From Cohnella rhizoplanae (lineage in GTDB: Bacteria; Bacillota; Bacilli; Paenibacillales; Paenibacillaceae): a stretch of 64,000 nucleotides of DNA. The DNA is taken from assembly GCF_948329515.1 (NCBI RefSeq), contig NZ_CAOJCN010000001.1, forward strand, positions 740,776 through 804,775. Reading direction: 5' to 3'. Position 1 is the first letter of the stretch. Every line of letters begins with the position of its first letter. The notes under the pieces are model-generated. The model worked only from the letters and a program-made list of their open reading frames with translations, was not told the DNA's origin and made no database searches. The position numbers and the translations under genes were made by a program. Positions 9,192 to 17,071 of this stretch are shown here, one piece after another.

Positions 9192-9233
9192 AAAAGGGAC
9201 CGAACGCCGCGATGGCGGCGTTCGGTCCCTTTT
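9192..9233 (+). terminator. Bidirectional terminator between yqkE and the lipoprotein gene
   Basis: Perfect 19-bp stem (9192-9210 with 9215-9233), loop GATG, with A-run on the left and T-run on the right, serving two convergent genes. Confidence 0.9.
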
Positions 9234-9250
9234 TATGCGTGATATCGTCG

Positions 9251-9988
9251 TTACTCATAAGTCAGCGTGTCGATCATCGTGCCTACCGTATCCTGGAACT
9301 TGTCTACGCTGCCCGGCTCGGCCGTATACGTGACGATGTAGGCTTTATCATTCTCGATAATCGCGGCTTGCTGCCAATGCAGATCGTACTGGCCTTGTTG
9401 ACCCGTATATTCGAGGTAGAAGGCATGGTCTTCGTCGGATTGCTCCGAGCTCACGAGCTTGAAGTTCGTGATCATCTTCTCGAGCGCCTTCTGCGTCTCG
9501 TCGGCGTACTGCTTGATCGAGCCCGTCGCTGCGCCGCTCAGGTCCTGTACGACCAGCGTCACATTTTCGTTGAATTGATCGCCGCTTCCTTCGGAAGGCG
9601 AGAGGAACGCGGCGTTTACGCCCTGGACGTCGGTCTGCACGGTCCAGTCCTTCGGATACTGGATGCTGTATCCCTTGTCCGCATCCGAGAAGAGCTCGTA
9701 GCCGTCCTTGAGTCCGGCTGCAGGCGATGCGCCGGCAGAAGCGCCGGCTTCAGGACTCGGGCTGGCGCTCGGACTTGCGGACGGACTGGCGCTCGGGCTC
9801 GCGGCTACGGACGCGCTCGGGCTCGCGCTAACCGTTGCCGTCGCTCCGGCGGATGCCGAAGCGCCACCGTTAGCGTTGCCGTCGTCGCTTCCGCAAGCGG
9901 CCAGCAGCAGCGCAAGCCCGAGCGGCGCGGACCACTTGAGCGGCGATTTGAATGGAAGGGTTTGATTTTGCTTCTTTTGGATCGTCAT
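9251..9988 (-). CDS. Lipoprotein with PsbP/DcrB-like domain
   Basis: A 245-residue exported lipoprotein. The signal peptide ends in a lipobox (LALLLAACGS, Cys ~29), so the protein is anchored to the outer face of the membrane. A low-complexity Ala/Ser/Pro spacer with repeated ASPSAS units (~35-85) leads to a C-terminal domain of about 150 residues beginning YSIQYPKDWTV, typical of PsbP/DcrB (DUF1795-like) folds. Role unknown; such proteins are often envelope stress or ligand-binding lipoproteins. The start is ATG 9988 behind a purine-rich GGGAGAGAGAG stretch; the longer frame to 10066 would put extra residues before the signal peptide. Confidence 0.85.
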   Translation of the reverse strand: MTIQKKQNQTLPFKSPLKWSAPLGLALLLAACGSDDGNANGGASASAGATATVSASPSASVAASPSASPSASPSASPSPEAGASAGASPAAGLKDGYELFSDADKGYSIQYPKDWTVQTDVQGVNAAFLSPSEGSGDQFNENVTLVVQDLSGAATGSIKQYADETQKALEKMITNFKLVSSEQSDEDHAFYLEYTGQQGQYDLHWQQAAIIENDKAYIVTYTAEPGSVDKFQDTVGTMIDTLTYE

Positions 9989-10066
9989 GATTTCTCTCTC
10001 TCCCTTTGTGTTTCCATTTAAATGATGGCAGCGGAAAAGCGTCGCCTTGTTGAATGTACACAGCAA

Positions 10067-10268
10067 TGTGTTTTCGGAAACGCAAATGGCAAAATTAAGG
10101 TAAACTTTAGTTGAAAAGCCCGCAAGAAATAGGCACGACGGCCGTATCTATCGAACCGTCCTAGCGTATAATTTCTTTGCTTGAATCCCCTTTTCCATGG
10201 TAATGTACAATCATAACGCGCATATGCGGACGGACGTTTATTTAGAGAGAACGAGGGGGAACGGCGCT
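10067..10268. other. Intergenic region upstream of the VTT gene and the lipoprotein
   Basis: No gene seen. A perfect TATAAT at 10167-10172 is a likely -10 for the rightward gene, but no convincing -35 is present at the right distance. Confidence 0.4.
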
Positions 10269-10871
10269 TTGGGCGACATGTTCAACAACGCCATCGACTG
10301 GCTGCTTGAGACGACGAACCTCCAAGGCTTTTATTTGCTGCTGCTCACCGTGCCTTTGGCGATCATACAGGGCTTTTTCGGCATCTTTCCTTTTTCCACG
10401 TTGATTTTCCTGCAAATATCCGCGCTCGGACTCGTCAACGGCCTGATCACGAGCTGGCTGGTAGGGATCGTGGCGTCGCTGGTGGTTTATTACGCATGCA
10501 AATATTTGTTCGCGGACTGGTTCGACCGCAAGATGAAGGCGAAGGCCGGCCGCTACGAGAAATGGCAGGGTTACTTTATGAAATATGGCGTATGGTCGAT
10601 CATCTTCCTGCGCACGCTGCCGATCATGCCGAATAACGTCATCTCGTTTATGGCCTCGCTGTCCAAGATCTCGCATCGGTCGTACATGGTATCTTCGCTC
10701 GTCGGCGTCATGTCCCATATCTGGCTGTTCGGTATCGTCAGCTCGTCGATATTATTTCCCGAGACCGACCTCGGGCTGCTTATCGGTTCGTACTTATTGT
10801 TTTGCGTGGTTCTGACGGCCCTCTTCGTCGCGCAGCTGCTGCGCGAGCGCAGAAGAGAAAGAGGCGTATGA
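10269..10871 (+). CDS. VTT/DedA-type (TVP38/TMEM64-like) membrane protein
   Basis: About 200 residues with 5-6 hydrophobic segments. The re-entrant helix motifs of the VTT (SNARE-associated) superfamily are visible as GFFGIFPFSTLIFLQISALG (~35-55) and the block FLRTLPIMPNNVISFMAS (~115-132), where the Arg-x-x-Pro motif lies. Bacterial DedA/VTT proteins are implicated in lipid scrambling, undecaprenyl-phosphate recycling and membrane homeostasis. I prefer TTG 10269, which has GAGGGGGA 8 nt upstream; ATG 10278 and the longer frame to 10197 are alternatives. The radical SAM gene follows after ~30 nt, probably in one operon. Confidence 0.85.
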   Translation: MGDMFNNAIDWLLETTNLQGFYLLLLTVPLAIIQGFFGIFPFSTLIFLQISALGLVNGLITSWLVGIVASLVVYYACKYLFADWFDRKMKAKAGRYEKWQGYFMKYGVWSIIFLRTLPIMPNNVISFMASLSKISHRSYMVSSLVGVMSHIWLFGIVSSSILFPETDLGLLIGSYLLFCVVLTALFVAQLLRERRRERGV

Positions 10872-10902
10872 ACGGCCACCGCCGCGAAGGAGCGACAGCC
10901 GC

Positions 10903-11793
10903 TTGAAGAAATTTAAAAAGTTTTATATAGAAGTGACGAGCGTATGCAATCTGTCCTGCTCGTTCTGTCCGCCGACCGAGCGCAAGGCGAAGTTTATTCG
11001 GGTCGAGGACTTCGCCCATACGCTCGATCAGGTCAAGCCGTTTACGGACCATATTTATCTGCACGTCAAAGGTGAACCGATGCTTCATCCGAAGCTCGAT
11101 CAGTTGATGGACCTGAGCCACGAGAAAGGGTTCAAGGTGAACCTCACGACCAACGGCACGCTGCTGCACAAGGCCGGTCCCAAGCTGCTCGGCAAGCCGG
11201 CGCTCCGGCAGATCAATTTCTCGCTGCACAGCGAGGGTCCGCATATGGAGGAGTCCAACAAGGCGGAATACGTGCTGGGCATCCTGGCGTTCGCCAAGGA
11301 ATCGGTGCGTACCGGCGGCGTCACGATCTCGCTGAGGCTGTGGAACCTGGAGATGGACAACGCGGAAAATGCGGCGCGCAGCCGCAACCGGGACATCCTC
11401 GCGCTGCTCGAGCGGGAATTCGGACTCGACCGTCCGATCGAGGAGAGCTGGGAGCGAGGCAAGGGGATGAAACTGGCCGAGAGAATCTACCTGAACCAGG
11501 ACCACGAGTTCAAGTGGCCGGACCTGGCGGAGCCCGAGGACGAAGGCAGAGGCTTCTGCCACGGGCTGCGCAATCAGGCCGGCGTCCTGTCCGACGGCAC
11601 GGTGATTCCTTGCTGCCTGGACGGCGAGGGCGTCATCAATCTCGGCAATATCCACGAGCGGCCGTTCGCCGACATTATCGAAGGTGATCGCGCGAAGCGC
11701 ATGTACGATGGCTTCTCCCGGCGCGAAGTCGTCGAGGAGCTGTGCCGGAAATGCGGTTACCGGCAGCGGTTCGGTCTCCACAACGGAGCATAA
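10903..11793 (+). CDS. Radical SAM/SPASM domain protein
   Basis: A 296-residue radical SAM enzyme. The 4Fe-4S motif is CNLSCSFC (C-x3-C-x2-C, residues ~16-23), followed by the GEPMLHP loop that contacts S-adenosylmethionine. The C-terminal half has a SPASM-like cysteine cluster (FCHGLRN, PCCLDGEG, CRKCGY), which binds auxiliary Fe-S. It is expected to generate a 5'-deoxyadenosyl radical. The substrate is unknown, and no peptide precursor is seen next to it. The start is TTG 10903 with AAGGAG 10 nt upstream. It follows the VTT gene closely and is ended by a strong terminator. Confidence 0.92.
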   Translation: MKKFKKFYIEVTSVCNLSCSFCPPTERKAKFIRVEDFAHTLDQVKPFTDHIYLHVKGEPMLHPKLDQLMDLSHEKGFKVNLTTNGTLLHKAGPKLLGKPALRQINFSLHSEGPHMEESNKAEYVLGILAFAKESVRTGGVTISLRLWNLEMDNAENAARSRNRDILALLEREFGLDRPIEESWERGKGMKLAERIYLNQDHEFKWPDLAEPEDEGRGFCHGLRNQAGVLSDGTVIPCCLDGEGVINLGNIHERPFADIIEGDRAKRMYDGFSRREVVEELCRKCGYRQRFGLHNGA

Positions 11794-11800
11794 CGTTTTT

Positions 11801-11840
11801 AAAACCTCTCTTTCGGAACGTTCCGGAGAGAGGTTTTTTC
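11801..11840 (+). terminator. Terminator after the radical SAM gene
   Basis: 11-bp stem (11801-11811 with 11827-11837) whose loop contains a further CGGAACGTTCCG palindrome, followed by six Ts. Confidence 0.9.
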
Positions 11841-12192
11841 GTATGCGATCTTTGTTTGCGTTTTTTATTAAAAACCTAGAATTTCCTTGAACATCGGACA
11901 GGGATGCGCCGTCTAATGTTTGAATGTCAAAAACGAAAGAAAATTGTCCGATTGGCGGGACAAGGGGAGGGATGCCGAAGCAGTCGCATAGTCGGATGTT
12001 AGACCGAACGCAGCGCTAGTCCTTGACACGCAAGTGACCGCTAGAACGCCGCATGATCAGGCACGCCCGGGCTATTCCGAGCCGGCAACGGCACCATCCC
12101 CGGCATCCGGGGAGTTACGCAAGACGGAGTTTGAGTTTTTAAATAATCAACAAGAGCAAGTGTCAAGAGCTGCACAAAGGAGTCCGCTAAGC
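11841..12192. other. Long leader/intergenic region upstream of the acyltransferase
   Basis: About 350 bp without a convincing gene. The frame is open from 12034 into the acyltransferase but lacks a ribosome site. A TTGACA hexamer (12023-12028) has no matching -10. A small inverted repeat TTGTCC/GGACAA (11944-11963) is present. I see no recognisable riboswitch. Confidence 0.4.
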
Positions 12193-14331
12193 ATGCATAC
12201 AACTAAATCCGAACCATCCCGCTACATGCCGGGTCTGGACGGTCTGAGAGCGATCGCGGTCATTGCGGTCATCGCTTACCACCTGGACTTCGACTGGGCC
12301 CAAGGAGGCCTTTTGGGCGTAGGCGTGTTCTTTGTGCTGTCCGGTTACCTCATTACGGACCAGATCGCTTCCGAGCTGCACCGCGGGGGGCGGCTGGACC
12401 TGAAGCGGTTCTGGCTGCGCCGCGCCAGGAGATTGCTGCCCGCCATGCTGCTCGTCATGGCCGCCGTATCGCTGTATCTTCTGTTATTCGACCGTGACCG
12501 GCTGCCGCCGCTGGCAGGCGACGTGTGGTCGGCCGTCACTTATACAAGCAATTGGTACTTAATCTATCATCACGTGTCTTACTTCGAGAGCTTCGGACCG
12601 CCTTCCCCGTTCGGGCACCTATGGTCGCTCGCGGTCGAGGAGCAGTTCTACTTGCTCTGGCCCTTGCTGCTGCCGGCGATGGCCCTGTTGCTAGGCAGGC
12701 GGGGCAAGACTACCCTGGCCGTGCTGATTGCGGCAGCCGCATCGGCCGCCGCGATGGCGATGCTGTACGTGCCCGGCGGCGATCCGAGCCGGATCTACTA
12801 CGGAACCGATACTCGCGCGTTCGGACTGCTGATCGGCGCGGCGCTCGCGCTGATCTGGCCGAGCGGCCGGCTCTCCGCTGGGCTGCGCGGCCGATATCGC
12901 ACCGGTCTCGATGCCGTTGGGATCGCCGCGCTGACCGCCGTGCTGCTCATGATGCATGACGCGAACGAGTACGACGGGTTTCTGTACCGAGGCGGACTCG
13001 TCCTGCTGTCGCTCTGCTCGGCGGCGCTCGTCGCATCGCTCGCCCATCCTGCGGGCCGTCTCGGAGCGTGGCTCGGCTGCGCGCCGCTGCGCTGGATCGG
13101 CAAGCGCTCGTATGGTATCTATCTATGGCACTATCCGGTCATCGTGCTGTCCCAGGGCCAGGTGAACGCGGACGGTCCGCAGCCGTTGCGGATCGCATTC
13201 CAGCTGGCGGCGAGCGTCGCGCTCGCCGCGCTTTCTTACCGATATGTGGAAAATCCAATCCGGCACCGCGGACTTGCCGCGGTATGGGAAGGACTCCTCG
13301 CAGCGGCGCCGGGACCAGGTCGCTACGCGCGTCCGGGGCGGCCGGGAGCGCCTAGCCGTCAGGCCGCCATATTGTCCGTCGCGGCGCTGATACTGCTGTG
13401 CGTATCCTGCACGGGCGGCGCGCAGCCGCTTGCGCAGGGCAGCGCGTCCGGAGGCGGCTCGGCGGTCGTCGATTCCGGCGCGCCCGCTGCCGGCGCCGGC
13501 GAATCGTCTTCGACGGATGGCGAAGAAGGCCATGCGCCGGCGGGATACGAGGGCGAGCAGGGACGCCCTGCGACGGATGCTGGCGGAGGCGGCGGCGGCG
13601 ACGCATCGCCTGGGCCCTCGCAGGCCGCCGGCAAGCCGCCGTCGAATACGTCTACGCCGAACCCGGAGACTACGCCCGAGCCGTCATCCGATACTACGCC
13701 GTTGCCGTCATCCGAACCTTCGTCCACGCCATCGTCCGAGCCTTCTCCTACGCCGACGCCCGCTACAACGCCGGGCACCGGCGAGGCTGCCGAGCAAGGG
13801 GGGCAAGGAGCGCCGGGCCCTGGCGACGATGGCGCACAAAGCACGGCGCCTCCTGTCAGCGGCGAAGGCATCACCGTGATCGGCGACTCGGTCATGTTGA
13901 ACGTCAAGCCATTCCTGGAACAACAGCTGCCCGGCATCGTCGTCGACGGCGAAGTCGGCCGGCAGATGCGCGAAGCAATCGCGACGATCGAGTCGCTCAA
14001 GGACCAAGGGCGGCTCGGCGACCGGATAGTCGTGGAGTTGGGCACGAACGGCTCGTTTACCAAGAAGCAGCTGAAAAAGCTGCTGGACACGTTGACCGAC
14101 GCGGACGAAGTCATCCTGATGAATATCCGGGTCCCGCGCAAATGGCAGGATACCGTAAACGATATGCTTAGCGATGTCGGCGCCGATTATCCGAACGTCG
14201 CGGTCGGCGACTGGTACGGCGCCAGCGCGGGCCATGACGAATATTTCGGCAAGGACGGCGTCCATATGGGCAAGACCGGCTCCGAGGCATATGCGAAGCT
14301 GGTCGCGAACCTGCTCGCGCCGAAGCGTTGA
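12193..14331 (+). CDS. OafA/OatA-type O-acyltransferase with C-terminal SGNH domain
   Basis: A 712-residue envelope protein. Residues ~10-370 are an acyltransferase-3 membrane domain with about ten helices: the start YMPGLDGLRAIAVIAVIAYH, the motif GGLLGVGVFFVLSGYLIT, and the conserved LWSLAVEEQFYLLWP. A Ser/Thr/Pro/Gly-rich linker of about 180 residues (~430-560) leads to an SGNH-hydrolase domain (~560-710) with ITVIGDSVMLN (block I Ser), LGTNGSF (block III) and DGVHMGKTG (catalytic Asp-His). Such proteins move acetyl groups across the membrane onto peptidoglycan or other wall polymers. AAAGGAG 10 nt before ATG 12193 decides the start. It is monocistronic. Confidence 0.93.
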   Translation: MHTTKSEPSRYMPGLDGLRAIAVIAVIAYHLDFDWAQGGLLGVGVFFVLSGYLITDQIASELHRGGRLDLKRFWLRRARRLLPAMLLVMAAVSLYLLLFDRDRLPPLAGDVWSAVTYTSNWYLIYHHVSYFESFGPPSPFGHLWSLAVEEQFYLLWPLLLPAMALLLGRRGKTTLAVLIAAAASAAAMAMLYVPGGDPSRIYYGTDTRAFGLLIGAALALIWPSGRLSAGLRGRYRTGLDAVGIAALTAVLLMMHDANEYDGFLYRGGLVLLSLCSAALVASLAHPAGRLGAWLGCAPLRWIGKRSYGIYLWHYPVIVLSQGQVNADGPQPLRIAFQLAASVALAALSYRYVENPIRHRGLAAVWEGLLAAAPGPGRYARPGRPGAPSRQAAILSVAALILLCVSCTGGAQPLAQGSASGGGSAVVDSGAPAAGAGESSSTDGEEGHAPAGYEGEQGRPATDAGGGGGGDASPGPSQAAGKPPSNTSTPNPETTPEPSSDTTPLPSSEPSSTPSSEPSPTPTPATTPGTGEAAEQGGQGAPGPGDDGAQSTAPPVSGEGITVIGDSVMLNVKPFLEQQLPGIVVDGEVGRQMREAIATIESLKDQGRLGDRIVVELGTNGSFTKKQLKKLLDTLTDADEVILMNIRVPRKWQDTVNDMLSDVGADYPNVAVGDWYGASAGHDEYFGKDGVHMGKTGSEAYAKLVANLLAPKR

Positions 14332-14387
14332 GCGGACCTATATCATGGATTTGGCGTGATTCGACCGTATGCGTAACTGACAGCAAC

Positions 14388-14435
14388 AAGCATCGCCGCG
14401 AGTGCCGGGAGGCATGCTGCGGCGATGCTTTTTAT
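14388..14435 (+). terminator. Terminator after the acyltransferase
   Basis: 12-bp stem (14388-14399 with 14419-14430), 19-nt loop, then a T-rich tail. Confidence 0.7.
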
Positions 14436-14478
14436 TTCATGTGGTCCTTTTCCGGCATATGGACCCCGCATACGCGAC

Positions 14479-14495
14479 GGCGTAGATCATACGCC
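14479..14495. repeat. Inverted repeat at the left edge of the tandem array
   Basis: GGCGTA (14479-14484) pairs with TACGCC (14490-14495) across GATCA. The right arm overlaps the first base of the array, so this may be its boundary element. Confidence 0.5.
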
Positions 14496-14877
14496 TTCAC
14501 TACAAGAGGCGATTCGCCACGGATGGCCCGGACCATCCTCATTGCCTTCGCTACAAAAGGCGTTACGCCCCGGACGGCCCCGGCAAGCTCCATTGCCTTC
14601 ACTACAAGAGGCGATTCGCCATGGGCGGCCCCGGCAAGCTCCATTGCCTTCACTACAGGAGGCGATTCGCCACGGACGGCCCGGACAAGCCTCATTGCCT
14701 TCACTACAAGAGGCGATTCGCCACGGGCGGCCCCGGCAAGTTCCATCGCCTTCACTACAAGAGGCGATTCGCCACGGACGGCCCTGGCAAGCTCCATCGC
14801 CTTCACCAGAAGAGGCGATTCGCCACGGACGGCCCCGGCAAGCTCCATCGCCTTCACCAGAAGAGGCGATTCGCCAT
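14493..14877. repeat. 51-bp tandem repeat array (7 full copies plus a partial eighth)
   Basis: Head-to-tail copies begin at 14493, 14544, 14595, 14646, 14697, 14748, 14799 and 14850, exactly 51 bp apart. Each copy contains an 11-bp palindrome GGCGATTCGCC (copy starts +15). Copy 2 has GGCGTTACGCC (14559-14569), where both arms changed and pairing is kept. Because 51 is divisible by 3, the array is open in several frames on both strands, for example a 17-residue repeat ESPLVVKAMELAG on the minus strand. By my count, differences from the consensus fall roughly 5/10/10 in the three phases and do not favour silent positions of any frame. It lies between convergent terminators, a typical place for REP/BIME-like elements or protein-binding arrays. 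Confidence 0.85.
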
Positions 14878-14920
14878 TAACCGCGAAAGGTGCGGTCCCC
14901 AGCTTTCGAACCGATCGCAT

Positions 14921-14950
14921 AACGGCCGCTCCCCAAGGGAAACGGCCGTT
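14921..14950 (-). terminator. Hairpin downstream of dps
   Basis: 8-bp stem AACGGCCG/CGGCCGTT with a 14-nt loop, just past the dps stop. It lacks a good T-run on either strand, so it is a weak or factor-assisted terminator. Confidence 0.45.
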
Positions 14951-14958
14951 TCGAGCGC

Positions 14959-15414
14959 TTATTTGCCGAGAAAAGCGTTCAGCATCCAGATCGACTTCTG
15001 CAGGTCTGCGGTCTGGCCGATGAACAAGTCGGCCGTCGCTTCGTCGCCGGCCGCTTCCGCAGCCTCGATGCCCGCCGCGAGCTCGCCGACAAGTTTGGCA
15101 TAGTCGGAGACGACCGCGCTCGCCATCTGAACGGCGGATTCGCCGCCTGCCGCTTCTTCCACCGTCGCCAGCGCCAGGCTCTCCTTCAGCGTCGAGACAG
15201 GCTTGCCGCCGATGGCGAGCAATCGTTCGGCGACGGCGTCCAGACGGTCCGCCGCGTCCGTGTATAGTTCCTCGAACTTGGCATGCAGCGTAAAGAACTC
15301 GGTTCCTTTCACATACCAGTGGAAGTGATGGAGCTTGGTGTAAAGGACGGTCCAGTTGGCGACCTGGCGGTTAAGTACGACGTTCAGCTGTTCGGTTTGT
15401 TTGGTTGCGCTCAT
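14959..15414 (-). CDS. dps: Dps-family ferritin-like DNA-protection protein
   Basis: A 151-residue cytoplasmic protein expected to form a dodecamer that oxidises Fe(II) with peroxide and stores iron. The dinuclear ferroxidase ligands are visible as LHHFHWYVKG (~31-40) and FFTLHAKFEELYTDAADRLD (~43-63); the C-terminal helix DLFIGQTADLQKSIWMLNAF is typical. GGAGGG lies 7 nt before ATG 15414; the frame runs on to 15480 but without a ribosome site. A PerR-like palindrome sits 24 bp upstream, suggesting peroxide induction as for Bacillus mrgA. Family certain, regulation inferred. Confidence 0.95.
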   Translation of the reverse strand: MSATKQTEQLNVVLNRQVANWTVLYTKLHHFHWYVKGTEFFTLHAKFEELYTDAADRLDAVAERLLAIGGKPVSTLKESLALATVEEAAGGESAVQMASAVVSDYAKLVGELAAGIEAAEAAGDEATADLFIGQTADLQKSIWMLNAFLGK

Positions 15415-15437
15415 TTGGAATCCCTCCATTATTATAT

Positions 15438-15452
15438 TTAGACTTAATCTAA
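15438..15452. promoter_or_regulatory. PerR/Fur-family operator candidate upstream of dps
   Basis: TTAGACTTAATCTAA is a 7-1-7 inverted repeat matching 10 of 14 positions of the PerR box TTATAAT-N-ATTATAA. It lies in the AT-rich promoter/leader region of dps. Confidence 0.5.
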
Positions 15453-15614
15453 GTTCTGGAATGATAATATCACATTGCATAACCGCCCTGCATGAAGATT
15501 AGATGAAGAACCGAGAAGCCGGGACTGTTAATCCAGCTTTTGAACCGTATCGCCGCAAGTGCTATTCTTGGAAGTATGGTTGTTTAACATTCATTTTATG
15601 AGGAGCGATGCCAA

Positions 15615-17048
15615 TTGAGCGTACGCAAGCATCTATGGATCGGCGGCGCCGATCGGGAGACCCGATCGTACGTCCCGCTAACGGCTCCTTATGACGGCGG
15701 TACGCTGGCCGAGATCGCGAACGCGGAGCCTGCTGACGTGGAATTGGCGATTGTGGCTGCGGCGGATGCCGCCTCTGTCATGCGGGCGCTGCCCGCGCAC
15801 AGGCGCTCGGCGATTCTGGAGCGGCTGTCGGACCTGCTGACCGAGCGTAGGGAGGAGGCGGCTCGCATCGTCGCCCAGGAAGCGGCCAAGCCGCTAAAGG
15901 CAGCCTATGCGGAGATCGACCGGACGGCTGCGACATACAAGTTCGCGGCTGAGGAGGCGAAGAGGCTCCACGGAGAGACGGTGCCGATGGATGCGGCGCC
16001 AGGCGGCGAAGGCCGCGTCGCCTACACCAAGCGGGAGCCGATCGGCGTCGTGGGCGCGATCACCCCCTTCAACTTCCCGATGAACCTCGTCGCCCACAAG
16101 GTCGGGCCGGCGCTCGCCGCGGGCAATGCCGTCGTGCTGAAGCCCGCGACGCAGACGCCGCTGTCTGCGTTTTATATTGCGGAGCTGCTGCATGAAGCCG
16201 GCCTCCCCGCGGGGGCGCTTAACGTCGTGACGGGCGACGGCAAGCGCGTCGGCGAGCAGATCGTGGCCGATCCGCGCATCGGGGCCGTTTCGTTCACCGG
16301 CAGCGCCGCGGTCGGCGCCTCGATTCGCGCGCAGGCGGGACTGAAGCGGGTCACGCTGGAGCTCGGCTCGAACAGCGCCGTCATCGTGGACGACGACGCG
16401 GATCTTGATGCCGTCGCCCGCCGCTGCGCGGAAGGCGCGTTCGGCTATCAGGGCCAGGTGTGCATCTCGCTACAGCGTATCTACGCGATGGCGTCCGTCG
16501 CGGACGCGCTCGCCGCCCGGATTGCGGAGGCCGCGTCAAGGCTGGTGGTCGGCGATCCGCTGGATCCGCGTACGGACCTGTCCGCGATGATCGCGCCGCG
16601 AGAGGCATCGCGTGCGTCCGCGTGGATCGACGATGCCGTCCGGCGCGGCGCGACGCTGCTCGCGGGCGGCCCCGCGCATGGCGCGGTGCTGCCGCCGTCG
16701 GTGCTCACCGGCGTGCCGGACGATGCCGAGCTGTCGAGGAGAGAGGCGTTCGCGCCCGTCGTACTCGTGAACAAGGTGGATTCGATCGCGGAGGCCATCG
16801 CGCGCGCGAACGATTCCAGCTACGGGCTGCAGGTCGGCATCTATACGAACCGCCTGGATGTCGCCTTACGGGCGACTGAGGAACTCGCGGCCGGCACGGT
16901 GCTCGTGAACGACATCCCGACTTTCAGGCTGGATCATATGCCATACGGCGGCGTCAAGGAGAGCGGGCTCGGCCGCGAGGGCGTCCGGTATGCGATCGAG
17001 GCGCTCACCGAGCTGAAGCTCGTCATCTGGCGTTCGGCGATCAAATAG
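15615..17048 (+). CDS. NAD(P)-dependent aldehyde dehydrogenase
   Basis: A 477-residue cytoplasmic aldehyde dehydrogenase, oxidising an aldehyde to an acid with NAD(P)+. The N-terminal cofactor domain holds VVGAITPFNFP and the Rossmann motif SFTGSAAVG (~217-225). The general base Glu is in LELGSNSA (~245-252; the usual ELGG has Ser here) and the nucleophilic Cys in YQGQVCISLQR (~281). It most resembles the lactaldehyde/succinate-semialdehyde/phosphonoacetaldehyde-type branch; the substrate cannot be told. Start TTG 15615 follows AGGAG with ~10-nt spacing. The ABC exporter pair begins 23 nt after its stop, so it may be the first gene of that operon. Confidence 0.92.
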   Translation: MSVRKHLWIGGADRETRSYVPLTAPYDGGTLAEIANAEPADVELAIVAAADAASVMRALPAHRRSAILERLSDLLTERREEAARIVAQEAAKPLKAAYAEIDRTAATYKFAAEEAKRLHGETVPMDAAPGGEGRVAYTKREPIGVVGAITPFNFPMNLVAHKVGPALAAGNAVVLKPATQTPLSAFYIAELLHEAGLPAGALNVVTGDGKRVGEQIVADPRIGAVSFTGSAAVGASIRAQAGLKRVTLELGSNSAVIVDDDADLDAVARRCAEGAFGYQGQVCISLQRIYAMASVADALAARIAEAASRLVVGDPLDPRTDLSAMIAPREASRASAWIDDAVRRGATLLAGGPAHGAVLPPSVLTGVPDDAELSRREAFAPVVLVNKVDSIAEAIARANDSSYGLQVGIYTNRLDVALRATEELAAGTVLVNDIPTFRLDHMPYGGVKESGLGREGVRYAIEALTELKLVIWRSAIK

Positions 17049-17071
17049 GACGATCGGGGAGGGTGCCGGGC

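Noticed and set aside
11841..12192. N-terminal extension of the acyltransferase from 12034
   Set aside because: The extension is Pro/Ala/Glu-rich without a ribosome site, while AAAGGAG lies well placed before ATG 12193, where family similarity begins.
14493..14877. CRISPR array
   Set aside because: Copies are head-to-tail with no unique spacers, and no cas genes are present.
14432..14920. A 162-residue minus-strand ORF made of 17-residue repeats, with GGGGAG 8 nt before its ATG
   Set aside because: It is a by-product of the 51-bp array (a multiple of 3). The apparent ribosome site lies in the loop of the hairpin downstream of dps, and substitutions between copies are mostly non-silent in this frame.
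14328..15103. Long plus-strand ORFs through the 51-bp array
   Set aside because: They have no ribosome sites, run over the terminator and into dps, and are open only because of the repeat period.
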